In this document: one piece after another, positions 11,867 through 25,008 of the stretch
Position numbering within the stretch: the first letter of the stretch is position 1
Layout of the letters: every line of letters begins with the position of its first letter
NCBI GenBank assembly: GCA_003313425.1
Contig: NHZP01000013.1
Coordinates: forward strand, 1,116,001 to 1,180,000
From: Pseudopyrenochaeta lycopersici
Lineage: Eukaryota > Ascomycota > Dothideomycetes > Pleosporales > Pseudopyrenochaetaceae
Reading direction: 5' to 3'
Length of the DNA stretch: 64,000 bases
The notes under the pieces: generated by a model
What the model saw: the letters and a program-made list of their open reading frames with translations, nothing else
Databases searched by the model: none
Told to the model about the DNA's origin: nothing
Program-made: the position numbers and the translations under genes

Positions 11867-12646
11867 ATGGCCTCCCGCTCACTGGGCGAGCTACTGCTGC
11901 GCCCTTCGTCCCTCACTCGGATATCCCATACACCGTCTTCGCAGAGCATACGACGCATAGCACCGTCATGGGCGGCTCAACGGACCATAACGTATACGCC
12001 GAACCAAGCAGCACAGCCGAAGAGAGAACGGGAGGGCCGTGACCCTGACGAGCAGCCACGACCATCACCGCGCCAAAGCTCTCAAGAGGAAACTTCGCAA
12101 GCAATTGACTCGCTCTTCAGCGGCATGTCCACCTCAACACGACCGCCACACGCAACTCAAACAGCGACGAAAACTAGCTCAAGCGACGAGCTGCGCACCG
12201 CACGAGCAAACCATGTCTTCGGCGCCGAATTCAGCTCCACCTCGCGCTCCCGCCCTTCGCGCCGTCCGCCAGGTCTGAACTTCGACTCCATGGACCTCCC
12301 CTCCGACCTGCTCAACCCCACGCTCGCCAACAAGCCATCCGAAGCCAGCTCGCTTGCTGTGCAGCAGGAAGAGACGTTCGCCAACTACCCGCGCCTGAAC
12401 CCGACGTATGGCCGCACCGTTGACCTCGATCCCTCGCGAGGACGAGACATTGTGCGCGGTATTGGCATGCTGGGCAGTCTGATGGCGAGGAATAGAGTGA
12501 AGGGCGATTTTAACAAGCAGAGGTTCCATGAGAGAGGCGGGCTGAAGAGGAAGAGGCTCAATAGTGAGAGGTGGAGGGCGAGGTTCAAGAAAGGTTTCCA
12601 GGAGGTCACTGGACGGGTCAATGAGTTGACGAGGAAAGGGTGGTAA
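11867..12646 (+). CDS. mrp21: Mitochondrial small-subunit ribosomal protein bS21m (Mrp21-like)
   Basis: A single exon of 259 residues. The C-terminal ~60 residues carry the bS21 signature: IGMLGSLMARNRVKGDFNKQ, then RFHERGGLKRKRLNSERWR, a basic helix pair that in mitoribosomes contacts the 3' domain of the small rRNA. The N terminus (MASRSLGELLLRPSSLTR) is Arg/Ser/Leu-rich without acids, as expected for a mitochondrial targeting sequence. The middle, about 150 residues, is low-complexity and poorly conserved, which is usual in ascomycete Mrp21 and explains why the protein is far longer than bacterial S21 (about 70 residues). It converges with the membrane protein gene, with 285 bp between stops. 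Confidence 0.85.
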   Translation: MASRSLGELLLRPSSLTRISHTPSSQSIRRIAPSWAAQRTITYTPNQAAQPKREREGRDPDEQPRPSPRQSSQEETSQAIDSLFSGMSTSTRPPHATQTATKTSSSDELRTARANHVFGAEFSSTSRSRPSRRPPGLNFDSMDLPSDLLNPTLANKPSEASSLAVQQEETFANYPRLNPTYGRTVDLDPSRGRDIVRGIGMLGSLMARNRVKGDFNKQRFHERGGLKRKRLNSERWRARFKKGFQEVTGRVNELTRKGW

Positions 12647-12931
12647 ATACTTGGCAGCTGGCCGATAACATGTACGATTCGGAAATATGCTGGAGACATG
12701 TATCATACTAGAAATCTTGATCTAGCTTCGAGGCATGAGCAACTGTAGCGTTGACAGTGAAGATGCTGCGACTTTTGACCAGATATTCCAAACAAACAAT
12801 TCGCATCAATGGGTGTACAATATTCATACATTGTCATTAGAATATATACAATACACAAAACTCGCTATGCGTTTGACGGCCATTTATCGCTTATATACTT
12901 CCTCCTCTTCATCTTCTCGGATCACATACAG

Positions 12932-14076
12932 TCAATCCCTCTTCCCCACCCCACTCCCACCGCCGTATCCGTAACCTCCTAGTCCGTACCCACTCCCACC
13001 ACTTCGTCCATTAGAAACCGGAAGTCCATACCCGCTTCCTCCTCCGCCACCAAACCTGCCACCGCCGCCATTCATCCTATCTGTTGCGTATCGCTTGAGT
13101 CGCCGTGGGAGCTCAACACCGCGGAAGTACACAACGCATATCGCCGCGGAAGCCACAGCGCTGAGGAGGCAGTATATAAGCGTGGACGTGTAAATGTGAC
13201 CGCCATAGCCACTCCACCCCGGCGGGAGCGTAGTGCTCGGATACCAGCGAACAGAAAAGGACAGCGGGAGCGAATCGCCCATCGTAGTCCTGATATTCCT
13301 CGTATGCGAACTCACCGAGTACGCAGTCGCTGCATCCACCGTTCCTGGACTCTGGCTCTTCGGCGCAGCATGCACTAGCAAATTAAGGTAGTTTCCCACG
13401 TGCAGGTGGCTCAACTGCAGTGTGCCCGCCAACGCGATTATCAATGGCGTGTACAGTGTTGACTGTGTACCGAGGGCACCTTCCTGTGTGCTTTCATCTG
13501 AGACGCGGTATTCGTTCTCGAGGACGCTGGGCGGTAGCGGCTTCGAGGGTATACGGCAGCTCAGCGGGGCGTCGTTGTGGATGTAGAACTCCAGTAAGTG
13601 GAAGAATTCATCCGTGACAAAGTCAATCGTGCAATTGACATCTTTCTCTACGCCGAAGAAGAGTTCGAGTGGGCGACCTGTTTCGTTGCATATGGGGAAG
13701 GGAATATATTGCAGCTGGCCTGCTGCGTCTGTGATCTGCTCTTTACGTCAGTATTTACTGTTTCGCTGCGTTTTGTCCCCCTAGTTCTGAAGCCCATCTG
13801 GTTCGCTCGAAACGAAGGCGTTGACAAGATCGAGGACGTACATGTTCACCCGTTTCTCTAAACACACATTAGTATCTACACAATCACTACACCATGATAT
13901 ATAACTTACATAGTCCTATTCAGACAAGAAACTGGAATGGGTTCTCCAGGATTATATCCCCTTGCATCTTGCAGACTCTTCAGTGGTTCTTGCCCGCTCA
14001 ATGCATTTGCAAAGGAACTCCATGTTGAACAAAGCGCTATAAAAGGAAGCCATGAAGACGGTATCGGCAAGCCCAT
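12932..14076 (-). CDS. Type I membrane protein with glycine-rich tail, function unknown
   Basis: Three exons: 14076-13910, 13857-13842, 13735-12932 (328 residues). The first ATG found naively (13843) is wrong: an intron with GTAAGT...CTAAT...TTTAG lies upstream, and the true first exon encodes a signal peptide (MGLPIPSSWLPFIALCSTW...). The lumenal part contains GEPIPVSCLNRT and, across the second intron, GEHITDAAGQLQYIPFPIC and NCTI, with several Cys and N-glycosylation sequons. A hydrophobic stretch (LIIALAGTLQL) comes mid-protein; a strong transmembrane helix near residue 260 (IYCLLSAVASAAICVVYF) is followed by basic residues and a Gly/Tyr-rich cytoplasmic tail. I do not recognise the family. 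The layout suggests a secretory-pathway membrane protein. The 16-nt middle exon is notable. Confidence 0.75.
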
Positions 14077-14387
14077 CGTGGGATTCTTACAGATTAGGCG
14101 AGGGTATGGAATAAAGCAAAATCAGTATCTAGGCATTTCGTGATCGGCGCAGTGTCGCGAAGGTGAATGTGTCAACTCATCCCGAGTACGAAGTTCAGGT
14201 GGCCTGTGCGCATCACCTCCGCAAACTCCGCAACTCTCCTTTGTCCGACATCAGCATCACAGGTCTGCAGGCATTCACACATTGATCCAATTCCATCTAA
14301 AGATACCTCACATGCTTGCTAGATACTTTTTGTCTCCTATCATGAAATCATAGTCATTCAGCCATTACGAGCTCCTGATGCTCCGCT
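14077..14387. other. Intergenic region, membrane protein promoter / PGI 3' flank
   Basis: A 311-bp gap between two minus-strand genes. It holds the 3' flank of glucose-6-phosphate isomerase and the promoter of the membrane protein. Nothing else seen. Confidence 0.5.
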
Positions 14388-16245
<1,858 letters not shown>

Positions 16246-16888
16246 GTTGTGCTATAGAACTGTTGGGGTCAGTATGTTCAACAAAAGTAGGATTGAGGGT
16301 ACACCAACGATTCAAAGTGGTTCAATTGAGGATGAGAGTAGCAATTGAATGCACAAAGTATTTGAGGAGATGGAAGTAGGAGAGACCGGTTTTGTTTTGG
16401 CGGAGATGGGTAGAAGAAAGTAGAAGGCGCGGCCGAGACCCCCCCGCTTGCGTCAGAGCTCGTTGAATGGCTAATGGGGAAGGAGGGGCACACTTGCAGC
16501 TTCCTCACGACGCGTGCCAACCATAGCTACATGTGGTTACTAAAGACGACAAAGCTGCTCACTAATACACCTGCAAGGAGCACCGCGGATATGCATGCTA
16601 GTGTAATAATCGATGCACGTTGAGGCTCCCTTGTTGCGTGGGATATCGTCTTGAATTGCCTATTTTAGGCTGCTCACTCACAAATGCTACCTGAAGCGCC
16701 GATGCCGTTGCCCCAAAGCCCGAAAAGCATCTAAAAGCGCTGAGAGATCCCACCAATCACTATGTCATCTATCTATGGATCTGAAGCCGACGGGTATTGA
16801 GTTGGCGTTGGCTCAATTGCCGTGACGATGGCCAGACGCTCGGTCGAATGCCCTTCTCCGAGGCCGGAACACTTAGATCGGAAGAACA
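16246..16888. other. Intergenic region, PGI promoter / Sch9 3' flank
   Basis: A 643-bp gap between two minus-strand genes; it contains the PGI promoter. A pyrimidine-rich stretch on the PGI sense strand (about 16370-16450) is typical of strongly expressed fungal genes. No other features seen. Confidence 0.5.
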
Positions 16889-19021
16889 CTATCTTTCTGC
16901 CACGCCCTCAAAAGAAGGATCCTTCACCGAACCGCCAGCATCGCCCAGCCCAGCAACCGGCCGGTTGTAAGACCATCCTGCAAATTGTTGTTGCATTGTC
17001 TGAGAGAGCATTGGGCCCTCTACGAAAGAGTCTGTTGGAGCTTCGGAGGTAAATTCACGGTCAAAGTTGGCAGTGTCTTTGGCATCGACCTACACAACAT
17101 CAGTAACTGTTTCTTACCTGAAAATTTGAATTAGACATACCACATTGGGCTTGAAGCTTGGCTCGTATTTCCTTTCGAGCAGCTTTCGCCAGTCAATACT
17201 GTGGAAGAAGTAGTGTGCCTTAATCTCTGCTGCACCCTTTGCTCCCAGTCGCTTTTCCGCATTACGATCCAGCAGGCGAGTCAGAAGATCTCGTGCAGCA
17301 GGAGGTACAATCTCTGGTCCAGGGAAATGGAGCGGCTCGGTAAGAATCTTACGGTACATGTCGTTCGTGTTTTCGTCGTAGAATGGCGGGAGGCCAGTCA
17401 ACATCTCGTAGAGGAGAACACCCAGTGTCCACCAATCAACTGATTTGGTGTAACCAGCGCCCGTCAGGAGTTCAGGAGCAAGATATTCTGGTGTTCCACA
17501 GAAAGCTGGGGTTTCATTAGTGCAGATCACACGACGTTGATCCGGGGGTGCCTACTGTTTGTCCTGTCTTCATCCTTCATGTCTAATTTGCAGAGGCCGA
17601 AATCGCACAGAGCAATATGCCCAGTGTAATCAAGCAGGATGTTCTCGGGCTTCAAGTCACGGTAGATGACATTGAATCCATGCAAACACTCTAAAGCGCA
17701 AAGGAGTTCGGCGGCATAAAATCGTGCTCGGTTGATGTCGAACCGCTGCTCTTTCTGCAGATGGTGGAAAAGCTCACCACCGTTGACGAAGGCCAGAACT
17801 AGGTAAAGCTTCTCGGGTGACTGGAAAGAGAATTTCAGTGGCACAATGAAGGGGTTGTTGATTTGGGCCAACACTGATCGCTCTGCAAGGGTGTGTGCAA
17901 CTTCGGATCTCGAGATAATGTGGGCTTTACGAATGGTCTTGAGGGCATAGATTCGGTGGGTATCCTTTTTCCTGTGAATTGTAAGCGCATGGATCATCCA
18001 AGCAAGCGCATGTGTACGTACTGCACCTGCATGACCTTGCCGAAGCTGCCCTTGCCAACGACCTTGAGAAGATCAAAGTCGTCAATCGCAAGACGGTCTT
18101 GTCGGTTCTCAACGAAGTTGACACCCACTTTCATTTGGCCACTGCCAAACTGGACTGGTATCCACTCAGCGCCAGCTTGGCCTTGTGCAGTTTCTCCTTT
18201 CCGCGATTTATCATCTGTTCGTTGCTCCTCGAATCGGGGGTGAATCTTCAGGGTTCCGATGAAGATGTCTTCGCTTCGGCCTGCGTTGGGGGGTGCTGTG
18301 GGATTTCGAATGTATAGCGATACAGAGAGCTCGGTGACGCGGGAGACATCAAACTTGTATTGTGTGTTCCCGCCCGCCCAGAGCGGGTTCTCGGGAGTGC
18401 CCGAGACGGCATTGATGAAGACTTGCTGCTTGTCAAAATCTACCAAGGCATAGGGCAGGTGTTTTGAGGAGTAACGGCCGTGAATAGTGGGGGCGGCATT
18501 GATGCTGCCAGCAGCAGACTGCGGTCGGTTGGCATAAGAGCCGGCAACAGGGTTCCGTGATGACGAGCCGGGTCGCATGGACCCTGCAACTGAGAAGCCA
18601 CCACCCTGCGACAAGGAGCCCTGGTGATGGCTCGTACTAAACGCCTGCTCAGCACCTGGTGGCAGCGAAAACTTCTGGCCTTCGTGTAGTGTGACTATCA
18701 GGATACCGGGGCGGAGAGGCGGTGGAGGCGGGGCTGCGTTCGCTTCTGAGGCCGCTGGACGGGTCAGCAATATTGCAGTGTGCGCAAGGAGTCAACATAC
18801 CGATGCCATTGGGGTCTTTTGGGTCTACAAGGGTAGTGGCGCTGCTGGCCGAGCTGGCCGCCTTGGGCGTCTGGTCACCGGTTATCGTCGAGGTCGACGA
18901 GGAGCGACTGAAGGTATTCGCGAGGGGAGCAAGGTGCGTCTCCTTGAGCTCTACATGACAGATTAGAGTAGTCACGTCACAGTATTCGGGAACACAAACT
19001 CTTGGTGAGCTTCCAAGACAT
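16889..19021 (-). CDS. sch9: AGC protein kinase Sch9 (C2 plus kinase)
   Basis: Six exons: 19021-19000, 18950-18801, 18754-18022, 17971-17556, 17505-17141, 17089-16889 (628 residues). The start MSWKLTKKLKETHLAPLANT matches filamentous-fungal Sch9 and needs a 22-nt first exon. Next come a C2-like region (about residues 80-260) and an AGC kinase domain: GKGSFGKVMQV glycine loop, YALKTI lysine, IYRDLKPEN catalytic loop, LCDFGLC, and T-loop TFCGTPEYLAPE, where the Thr is the PDK1 site. The C-terminal tail has a turn-motif-like segment and the hydrophobic motif FAGWSY, whose Ser is the TORC1/TORC2-type site. Sch9 is the fungal S6K-like effector of TORC1, controlling ribosome biogenesis, stress resistance and development. 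It is divergent from ada2. Confidence 0.95.
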
Positions 19022-19722
19022 GGTTGCGGCGGCTCAACGGTCGTCAAGTGCAGGAGTGCAGGCCGACTGTGAGAAGGAGACGCGGTAGAGTGGCGGATGG
19101 GGCACAGCAGTGGAGGGGAGGTGTCAAGCAGCGCAGGGTGAGGTAGCGAAGAGACACAGAGGGGAGGTGAAGGATATAGGGAGCAAATGTGGCAACGCTT
19201 AGTCCAAGTGCCCAAGTCCTTCAATGCGCTTTGGAGATGCGCAGGTAGGGTCTCACGTTTGAGGGGTCGGTGTCGCTAGCCTTAATCTCGGCGGTGACCA
19301 GGCTCAGTGTTTCGCTCCCGCACCGACGCGCCAAACCGCACTGCTCTCATTTCCAGTGTCAGAGCCCCACGAGGAGTGAATGCGCCATTTGTCTATTTTC
19401 GGTCGCTGATGATGATGCTCGGAGGATGCGACAGCCCCTAACATCGTGACAGCCTCTCCAGCCTCGGCTGCGACTTCCGTCTCCCCCGACCTCTCGTGCC
19501 TAAGCCTCAACATTGCGATCTACTCAGGATAGAGACGACCCTGACCCGACGCGCCTTTATCGCCTACTCCATAATCTCAGCGCACTGCAGCCCATTTACC
19601 TGACTCAGCTGGCCTCCCGGCGCTCTTGCACACGCGTTTGCGCTGCACAGCCACAGCCCGTTGTCTGACTTGCAGCCACGTGTGGTGACGCTCTTTCACC
19701 GCTGCGTGCATAGCGGGGCATT
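19022..19722. promoter_or_regulatory. Divergent promoter, sch9 / ada2
   Basis: 701 bp separate the start codons of the Sch9 kinase (minus) and Ada2 (plus). GC-rich, without a clear TATA box. Open frames here are short and overlap the two leaders; I see no separate gene. Possible shared regulation is inference only. Confidence 0.5.
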
Positions 19723-21308
19723 ATGGGTGTGATCAAGAAGAAGACAGGTACGCGGGGTACTGAAGGGGGCATCAAATATGTCTGCGATGTCTGTTCGTCC
19801 GACATTACATCAACGGTATGCCCTGCCAAGATGCACACGCTCTTTACACATGTTGATCGGCCCTACAGGTTCGCATACGGTGCGCCGAGAATGATGTTTG
19901 CCACGAGTATGATCTCTGCGTGCCCTGCTTCTCTGACGGCAAATTCTCGCGAGATCACAAACCTGCAACACACACCTTCCAGGTCATAGAGCAACACTCG
20001 ATCCCCATCTTCACCGAGGACTGGGGAGCCGATGAGGAGCTGGCGCTCTTAGAAGGCGCAGAAACATATGGATTGGGATCTTGGGCAGACATTGCGGACC
20101 ACATCGGTGGCTATCGGGAGAAAGACGAAGTCCGAGACCACTACATCAGCACCTACATCAACAGCTCCAAGTTCCCATTGCCAGAACACTGCAGCAAAGA
20201 TGATACCGCTCTTAGCAACCGGATACCTCGCAACCAGTTCCAAGCTCGCAAGAAGCAACGGATAGAGGAGAAGAAGGACAAGGCTGCGAATGCAGCACCG
20301 GCCACGCCAAAGCAAAAACCTACCGCCAGTGTTCCAGCCTGTCATGAAGTCCAAGGGTACATGCCAGGTCGCCTAGAGTTCGAAACCGAATACTTCAATG
20401 AAGCCGAAGAAGCTGTGCAACACATGCAGTTCGAGCCGGGCGATGGCATCAATCCAAGGACGGGCGAGATGGAGCCAGAAATGGAGCTGAAGATGATTGT
20501 CATGGAGATATACAATTCCAAGTTAGATGCTCGAGTGGAACGCAAGAAAATCATCTTTGAGCACCAGCTGCTAGAGTACCGGAAGAATCAGTTAGCGGAC
20601 AAGAAGCGGACAAAGGAGGAAAAGGACCTAATGAACAAGGCGAAGCCTTTTGCACGGATGATGCTGCACGGCGACCACGAGGAGTTCTGCAAAGGCTTGG
20701 AGTATGAACACAACCTACGGCAGGCCATCTCGCAGCTGCAGGAATGGAGAAACATGCAGATCACGAACTTACGAGCTGGCGAGAAGTATGAAACAGAGAA
20801 GCAACAGCGTCAGTCCAGGGGACCTCCAATCGGGCAATTCGATCGCTTGGCCTCCAGTAGAATCGGAAAGCCTACGCCACCTTTCGAGCAGCCTTCTGCA
20901 GCAACAGCGCTGCTTGGACAAGATCTGCCCTTGCATATCAAGCAAAAGAGCGGACTTTCGACACCGCCTGCAGACCACACGAACGCCACCAACGGTGTCC
21001 TCACCCCACAGCATCCCAGGACAAAGTTCGTACCCAAGCAATTACCCAATACAGTACCTTTGAAGTTCGGGAAGGATGCAAAGGCGGACTTCCAGCTATT
21101 GAGCGAGGAAGAGAAAGACATATGTAGTACGCTACGAATCATGCCGAAACCGTTTTTGGTACTCAAAGAGACGCTACTACGGGCAGCTTTGAACAATGGC
21201 GGTTCTCTTAAGAAGAAGACCGCGAAAGAAATCTGCAAGATTGACGCAAACAAGTCGGCGCAGCTGTTCGAATATTTGGTGCACAATGGCTGGATTGCAA
21301 GAGGGTAA
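19723..21308 (+). CDS. ada2: Transcriptional adaptor Ada2 (SAGA complex)
   Basis: Two exons: 19723-19815 and 19869-21308 (510 residues). Domain order is that of Ada2: an N-terminal ZZ zinc finger ([10 protein letters not shown], then [18 protein letters not shown] and the HKPATH histidines, about residues 17-66), a SANT domain ([19 protein letters not shown] ... [11 protein letters not shown], about 78-125), the Ada2-specific central helices ([15 protein letters not shown]), and a C-terminal SWIRM domain (TAKEICKID ... [11 protein letters not shown]). Ada2 binds and activates the Gcn5 acetyltransferase within SAGA/ADA, promoting histone H3 acetylation. Length fits the family. The single intron lies inside the ZZ finger. 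The start ATG at 19723 gives [12 protein letters not shown], usual for filamentous fungi. Confidence 0.95.
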
Positions 21309-21750
21309 CTTTGGCTCGCTGTTTTGCTCGGCGTTGAGGTTTCGGTATACCCCAGGCTTGGAGATGTGGATCTTCTAGCATATATCTGGCTGTTACTATG
21401 GCCTCTGTTGAATGCAATATGTTGCGTATCACGAAAAGAAGGGCGCAAGAAGCTCTGCAGGGAACATTCATTTGTGGCGTTATCGTGATGATCGCCGCCA
21501 AGGTTATGGTTCCCCGGTGCGACGGCTAACCCCAAACATTGGGTGCCGGGCACTCTCACTGCGCGCTCCCTAGCCTGCCACAAGCCGACCACACCGCACT
21601 TCCTCTTCACTATGCATCTCTAGCTATCGCACCTCGCGTCTAGAAGCCCCGCAGCTTTCTAAGCTTTAAACAACAAATTTGTGCAGCAATCCTGACATCA
21701 TCCTCTCGCTAGTAGTTTTGAGCCGAAGCCGAAGGCAACCTCCACTCCGC
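21309..21750. other. Intergenic region downstream of ada2
   Basis: 442 bp containing the ada2 3' flank and the promoter of the next plus-strand gene. A C/T-rich stretch at about 21600-21730 precedes the start. No other feature seen. Confidence 0.5.
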
Positions 21751-23061
21751 ATGGCGACCACATCGCGCTATCAAACCGACATGCCTGGATTATATACCCC
21801 CTCACCTTTGCAAGCGCGCACAAACCCCAGGAACAGTTACTTCGACCCGGCTCCGCGCTTCTCGTTTGCACCTGAGACCTCCGGGCGACAGGTGATTGAC
21901 CCAGACACTCACGAGACCCGCAAACGTTCCCATTCCCGATATGGCGAGCGGGACTCTACAACTTCGCAGAGCTTCACAACACAGTCTTGGGGCGATAACT
22001 CGCTAGGATACTCTCGGTTCACAGATACGAAAAGCCCTCCTCCGCTTGCGCACGATCGCTACGAGCTAGCTGGGGGCGGCATGGGCGAGTCGCATCGATT
22101 TGGCAGGCAAAATGGGGACTACGATGACTACTTCCAGCTCCAGAAGCAGCGTGGCATGTGGTCAATACCGCCGACTCCGCAAGTTAGTGCAGTGAAACAA
22201 ATGGCGGTTGACGGCATGCAAGTAACACCAAACGGAAGCAAGTCGTGGACCATCATGGGCCTCGTTGGTGGAGTCGCGGGCAAGTTATTCCAATTCTGCA
22301 CTGTACCATTTCGAGGGTTTCAAGCAGGGGGCGGACGGAAGTACGATCTAGTGACGCAAGGCGAGATTGCAGCGAAACTTGGCCTTCAAGACGACCCATT
22401 TCTTCATCAGGCAGGTCCAGTCCAGCAACCAAACCTGGAAAGCTTCCCAAGCGATAATTATGGCGTCCTGTCGATGGACTCTCTTCACGAGGAACGGCCT
22501 AGAATGACCAAGCGATTGCGCACAGCGGATAACTGGGTCGTGATCGGGACGAATGGAGAGTCGGAATCGAGACCTTCCACGCCGCGACTGTCAGAACGAA
22601 GACTTCCTGACCAGGCGAGGTCATCACCATCCCAGATACCGCGCCCTGCGTCAAGAGTAGGCACAGCCACACCGTCGATAAAGCGACCATCCTTGATACC
22701 TGTGTCACGACGGTCAACCATGGATAGAAGATCGTTTCACGGCAGTGCAAAAGCATCCCCTGACTCACACACTAGACAACGGTCCTATAGCCGACTGAGC
22801 TATGGCTCGCCTGCCATGTATGACGACAAAGCGAGCAAGCCGAAAAGTCCTCTGCCTAAAGAAAGTCAACGTCTTATCAATAAAGTGCGTCGCGAAGAGA
22901 TGGAAGAAGACGCGCGAATGCGTAGAATGAGCTCCCAGATGAGCGCGATGCTCAAGGAAGCTAGAGAAGCTCTGGGTTCAAAATTTGAAGTCGAGGAGTA
23001 TGATGATGATGGTATTGATGATGGAGTGTTTGCACCGCAGTCTGGTTGGTACCAGCGGTAG
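21751..23061 (+). CDS. Conserved-looking disordered fungal protein, function unknown
   Basis: A single exon of 436 residues from ATG 21751 (GCATGG context). The protein is mostly low-complexity, rich in Ser, Pro and Arg, with many possible phosphorylation sites (SPxx, RPSTPR). One short ordered-looking island stands out: SWTIMGLVGGVAGKLFQFC followed by FRGFQAGGGRKYDL, a hydrophobic helix plus Gly-rich turn. The C terminus has a predicted helix with basic and acidic runs (LINKVRREEMEEDARMRR) ending in an acidic patch and GWYQR. I do not recognise a named family. The composition and the RRMSS/SRRST patches would suit a nuclear or chromatin-associated protein, but that is inference. Confidence 0.7.
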   Translation: MATTSRYQTDMPGLYTPSPLQARTNPRNSYFDPAPRFSFAPETSGRQVIDPDTHETRKRSHSRYGERDSTTSQSFTTQSWGDNSLGYSRFTDTKSPPPLAHDRYELAGGGMGESHRFGRQNGDYDDYFQLQKQRGMWSIPPTPQVSAVKQMAVDGMQVTPNGSKSWTIMGLVGGVAGKLFQFCTVPFRGFQAGGGRKYDLVTQGEIAAKLGLQDDPFLHQAGPVQQPNLESFPSDNYGVLSMDSLHEERPRMTKRLRTADNWVVIGTNGESESRPSTPRLSERRLPDQARSSPSQIPRPASRVGTATPSIKRPSLIPVSRRSTMDRRSFHGSAKASPDSHTRQRSYSRLSYGSPAMYDDKASKPKSPLPKESQRLINKVRREEMEEDARMRRMSSQMSAMLKEAREALGSKFEVEEYDDDGIDDGVFAPQSGWYQR

Positions 23062-23845
23062 AGCATCTTTATGTTTATTTGCACGTACTAGCTCGATGGG
23101 TGTCCTCCCCTTTCTCTCTCGCTCTCTAGTTCGATTCCGTCTATTGCATCGCCATCATTTGTTTCATCAGGCGTTCTGGGGATCGGCTTATACCCTTGAC
23201 ATAGTAATCTGACACATCGAAAGCATTTCTGCATGGGCATCTTGTACCGACTTAGGGTGCCAGAATTGGACCATTCAGTACTTGGACTTACAACCAGCTC
23301 TACTCGAGTGATGAAACAATACAGACAATTCAATCTCTCAGTTAACATTGTGCTGCTCATGTGAACTGCTTCCCTGAGATTGACATGCATTGACGCCAAG
23401 GAGTGCGTAGTGGGGTTAACCTTGAACGTTTCAACCATTTTCCTTGGTGCTAGGTACTCCCCACCACTTGAGTGATCTCTCTAAAAGTCCGCTGGTATGA
23501 GCTTTCCTATTAGACTTCAAATCATGAACTACTTATCCTGGCTCCGGCTTACGCTGATACGGCAGCCTCATCTCCCCCGTGCTTGGGCCGATGCGTGATA
23601 CATAGGCTGAAGAGAACCACCAGCACCCGCCCCCCCCCCTCCTTTTTGACTACTCTATCAGCTCCATTGTTTCGCAAGTCGCGTACGCTCTTTCAATCAA
23701 CAACCCACACACAGAAAGTAAACAATCCCAATCATCGGATGAAGCTTTCACATTGCTGCCTTTGTACCGACTCAACAATAGGCTGCATCGAGAACATTCT
23801 GCAGCTCAGCCCCACGTACAAACGTATCGCTTGAACCGCATCAAC
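23062..23845. other. Intergenic region between two plus-strand unknown genes
   Basis: 784 bp. Contains a run of ten C at 23630-23639 inside a pyrimidine-rich promoter-like stretch (23600-23700). No convincing gene on either strand. Confidence 0.45.
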
Positions 23846-24604
23846 ATGTCTATGTTAGACGTTGCCAGCACGCGAGTATCCCAATACACGGAACCGCTTC
23901 CCAGGTACTCCAGGCATGAGCCGGACGCGACATCAGTTCGAAGCGCTGCTCCTTCGTACGAGTCTGATAGGCCAGCATATGATTCCCAGCAAACACCAAC
24001 GTCGCTCCTTCCGCCTGTGAATGAAGCTCAAGAACAGCGACCAACGGGGCTCCCCTCACCACTTTTTGCCCCTGGGTTCGAAAATAGGGCAAACAGCGCA
24101 TTCTATGAGCAGAACTTTGATCTTTCGAACCTGAGTAATATGCGAACGAGCAACAACGCGCGGCAGTTTCAGAACATCGCACGCCGGCGTGCGAAACAGG
24201 AATGGCAAACAATGGAGATGCTCACTTCGCTATCCTCCGTACCAAAGCCTCGCACAAACGCCCCCCGGACAACTTCCACTTCCAGCCCCTCATCAGCACA
24301 ACCTCCAATTACTGGTCCATACCCACTCTTACCCGTTTCCCCATCACCAGCCAATCCGCTTGAAGACCCTAATTTAGTAGGAGTCGAAGCAGCATCGCAA
24401 GCACGGTCTGAAAGAGAGCGCCGGGAAATGGTAATGAAGCGCGACCAACCGAGGGAATTAGAGGATAGGAGTTGGGACTTTATGACGAGCCAGATGGCGG
24501 ATTGGGAGGAGAGAGGCAGGAGCTGGAATGCTTTTAGGAGTAGGGTGGAAGGAAGCAGGGCGAAAGGGGCTCGGCGACGATGGGGATTGAGACTTGGGCG
24601 ATGA
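23846..24604 (+). CDS. Fungal protein of unknown function, Pro/Ser-rich with basic C terminus
   Basis: A single exon of 252 residues from ATG 23846 (CAACATGTC). Upstream in-frame sequence is open but lacks a good start. The N half is low-complexity (PLPRYSRHEP, PTSLLPPVNEAQ); the middle has an Asn/Arg helix (NNARQFQNIARRRAKQEW); the C terminus is helical and very basic (SWDFMTSQMADWEERGRSW ... GARRRWGLRLGR). No signal peptide or transmembrane segment. I know no family for it. Codon use and lack of stops over 250 codons support a real gene, but there is no functional clue. Confidence 0.6.
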   Translation: MSMLDVASTRVSQYTEPLPRYSRHEPDATSVRSAAPSYESDRPAYDSQQTPTSLLPPVNEAQEQRPTGLPSPLFAPGFENRANSAFYEQNFDLSNLSNMRTSNNARQFQNIARRRAKQEWQTMEMLTSLSSVPKPRTNAPRTTSTSSPSSAQPPITGPYPLLPVSPSPANPLEDPNLVGVEAASQARSERERREMVMKRDQPRELEDRSWDFMTSQMADWEERGRSWNAFRSRVEGSRAKGARRRWGLRLGR

Positions 24605-25008
24605 GGATGAAGATAGGGAAGATTTGGAATTGAGACCGTGGCCTTCGCTTGATTTAATTACGCGCAGGTGACTCGAATGTAAAAAGCAAAGAGGCCCCAG
24701 GGAAAGAGCTTCATATCCAACCCTTAGATCGCCATCCAAAACTTGGTCATAATATCCAGCGGCCTCACCATTCTTTACGTGCCACTCGAGCATTCAGGGG
24801 GTTATGAACGCACTGAGCAGGACTGGGCTGGTCGGAAAGATTAGGAACATGCCCTTGATAGGGCATGTTTGCAGTTCTTTTGTCGACAAAGAAAACGCAG
24901 CCTCCAGGCTGCGGACTATATGGTCTCTTACGAAAACAGGGTAAAGTCTAATGAAAGAAATCAAAGTCTTGAAGAAAGGTGTACAGCCAACAAACTTCCC
25001 CATGATGA
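24605..25008. other. Convergent intergenic region before the MFS gene
   Basis: 404 bp between converging genes, holding two 3' flanks. Includes a complementary pair of short words around 24845-24870 (GCCC/GGGC with AT arms), possibly a terminator-like hairpin, not convincing enough to call. Confidence 0.4.

Noticed and set aside
13598..13861. 87-codon plus-strand frame starting near the membrane protein
   Set aside because: It is antisense to the main exon and intron of the membrane protein gene, whose spliced frame is clearly better.
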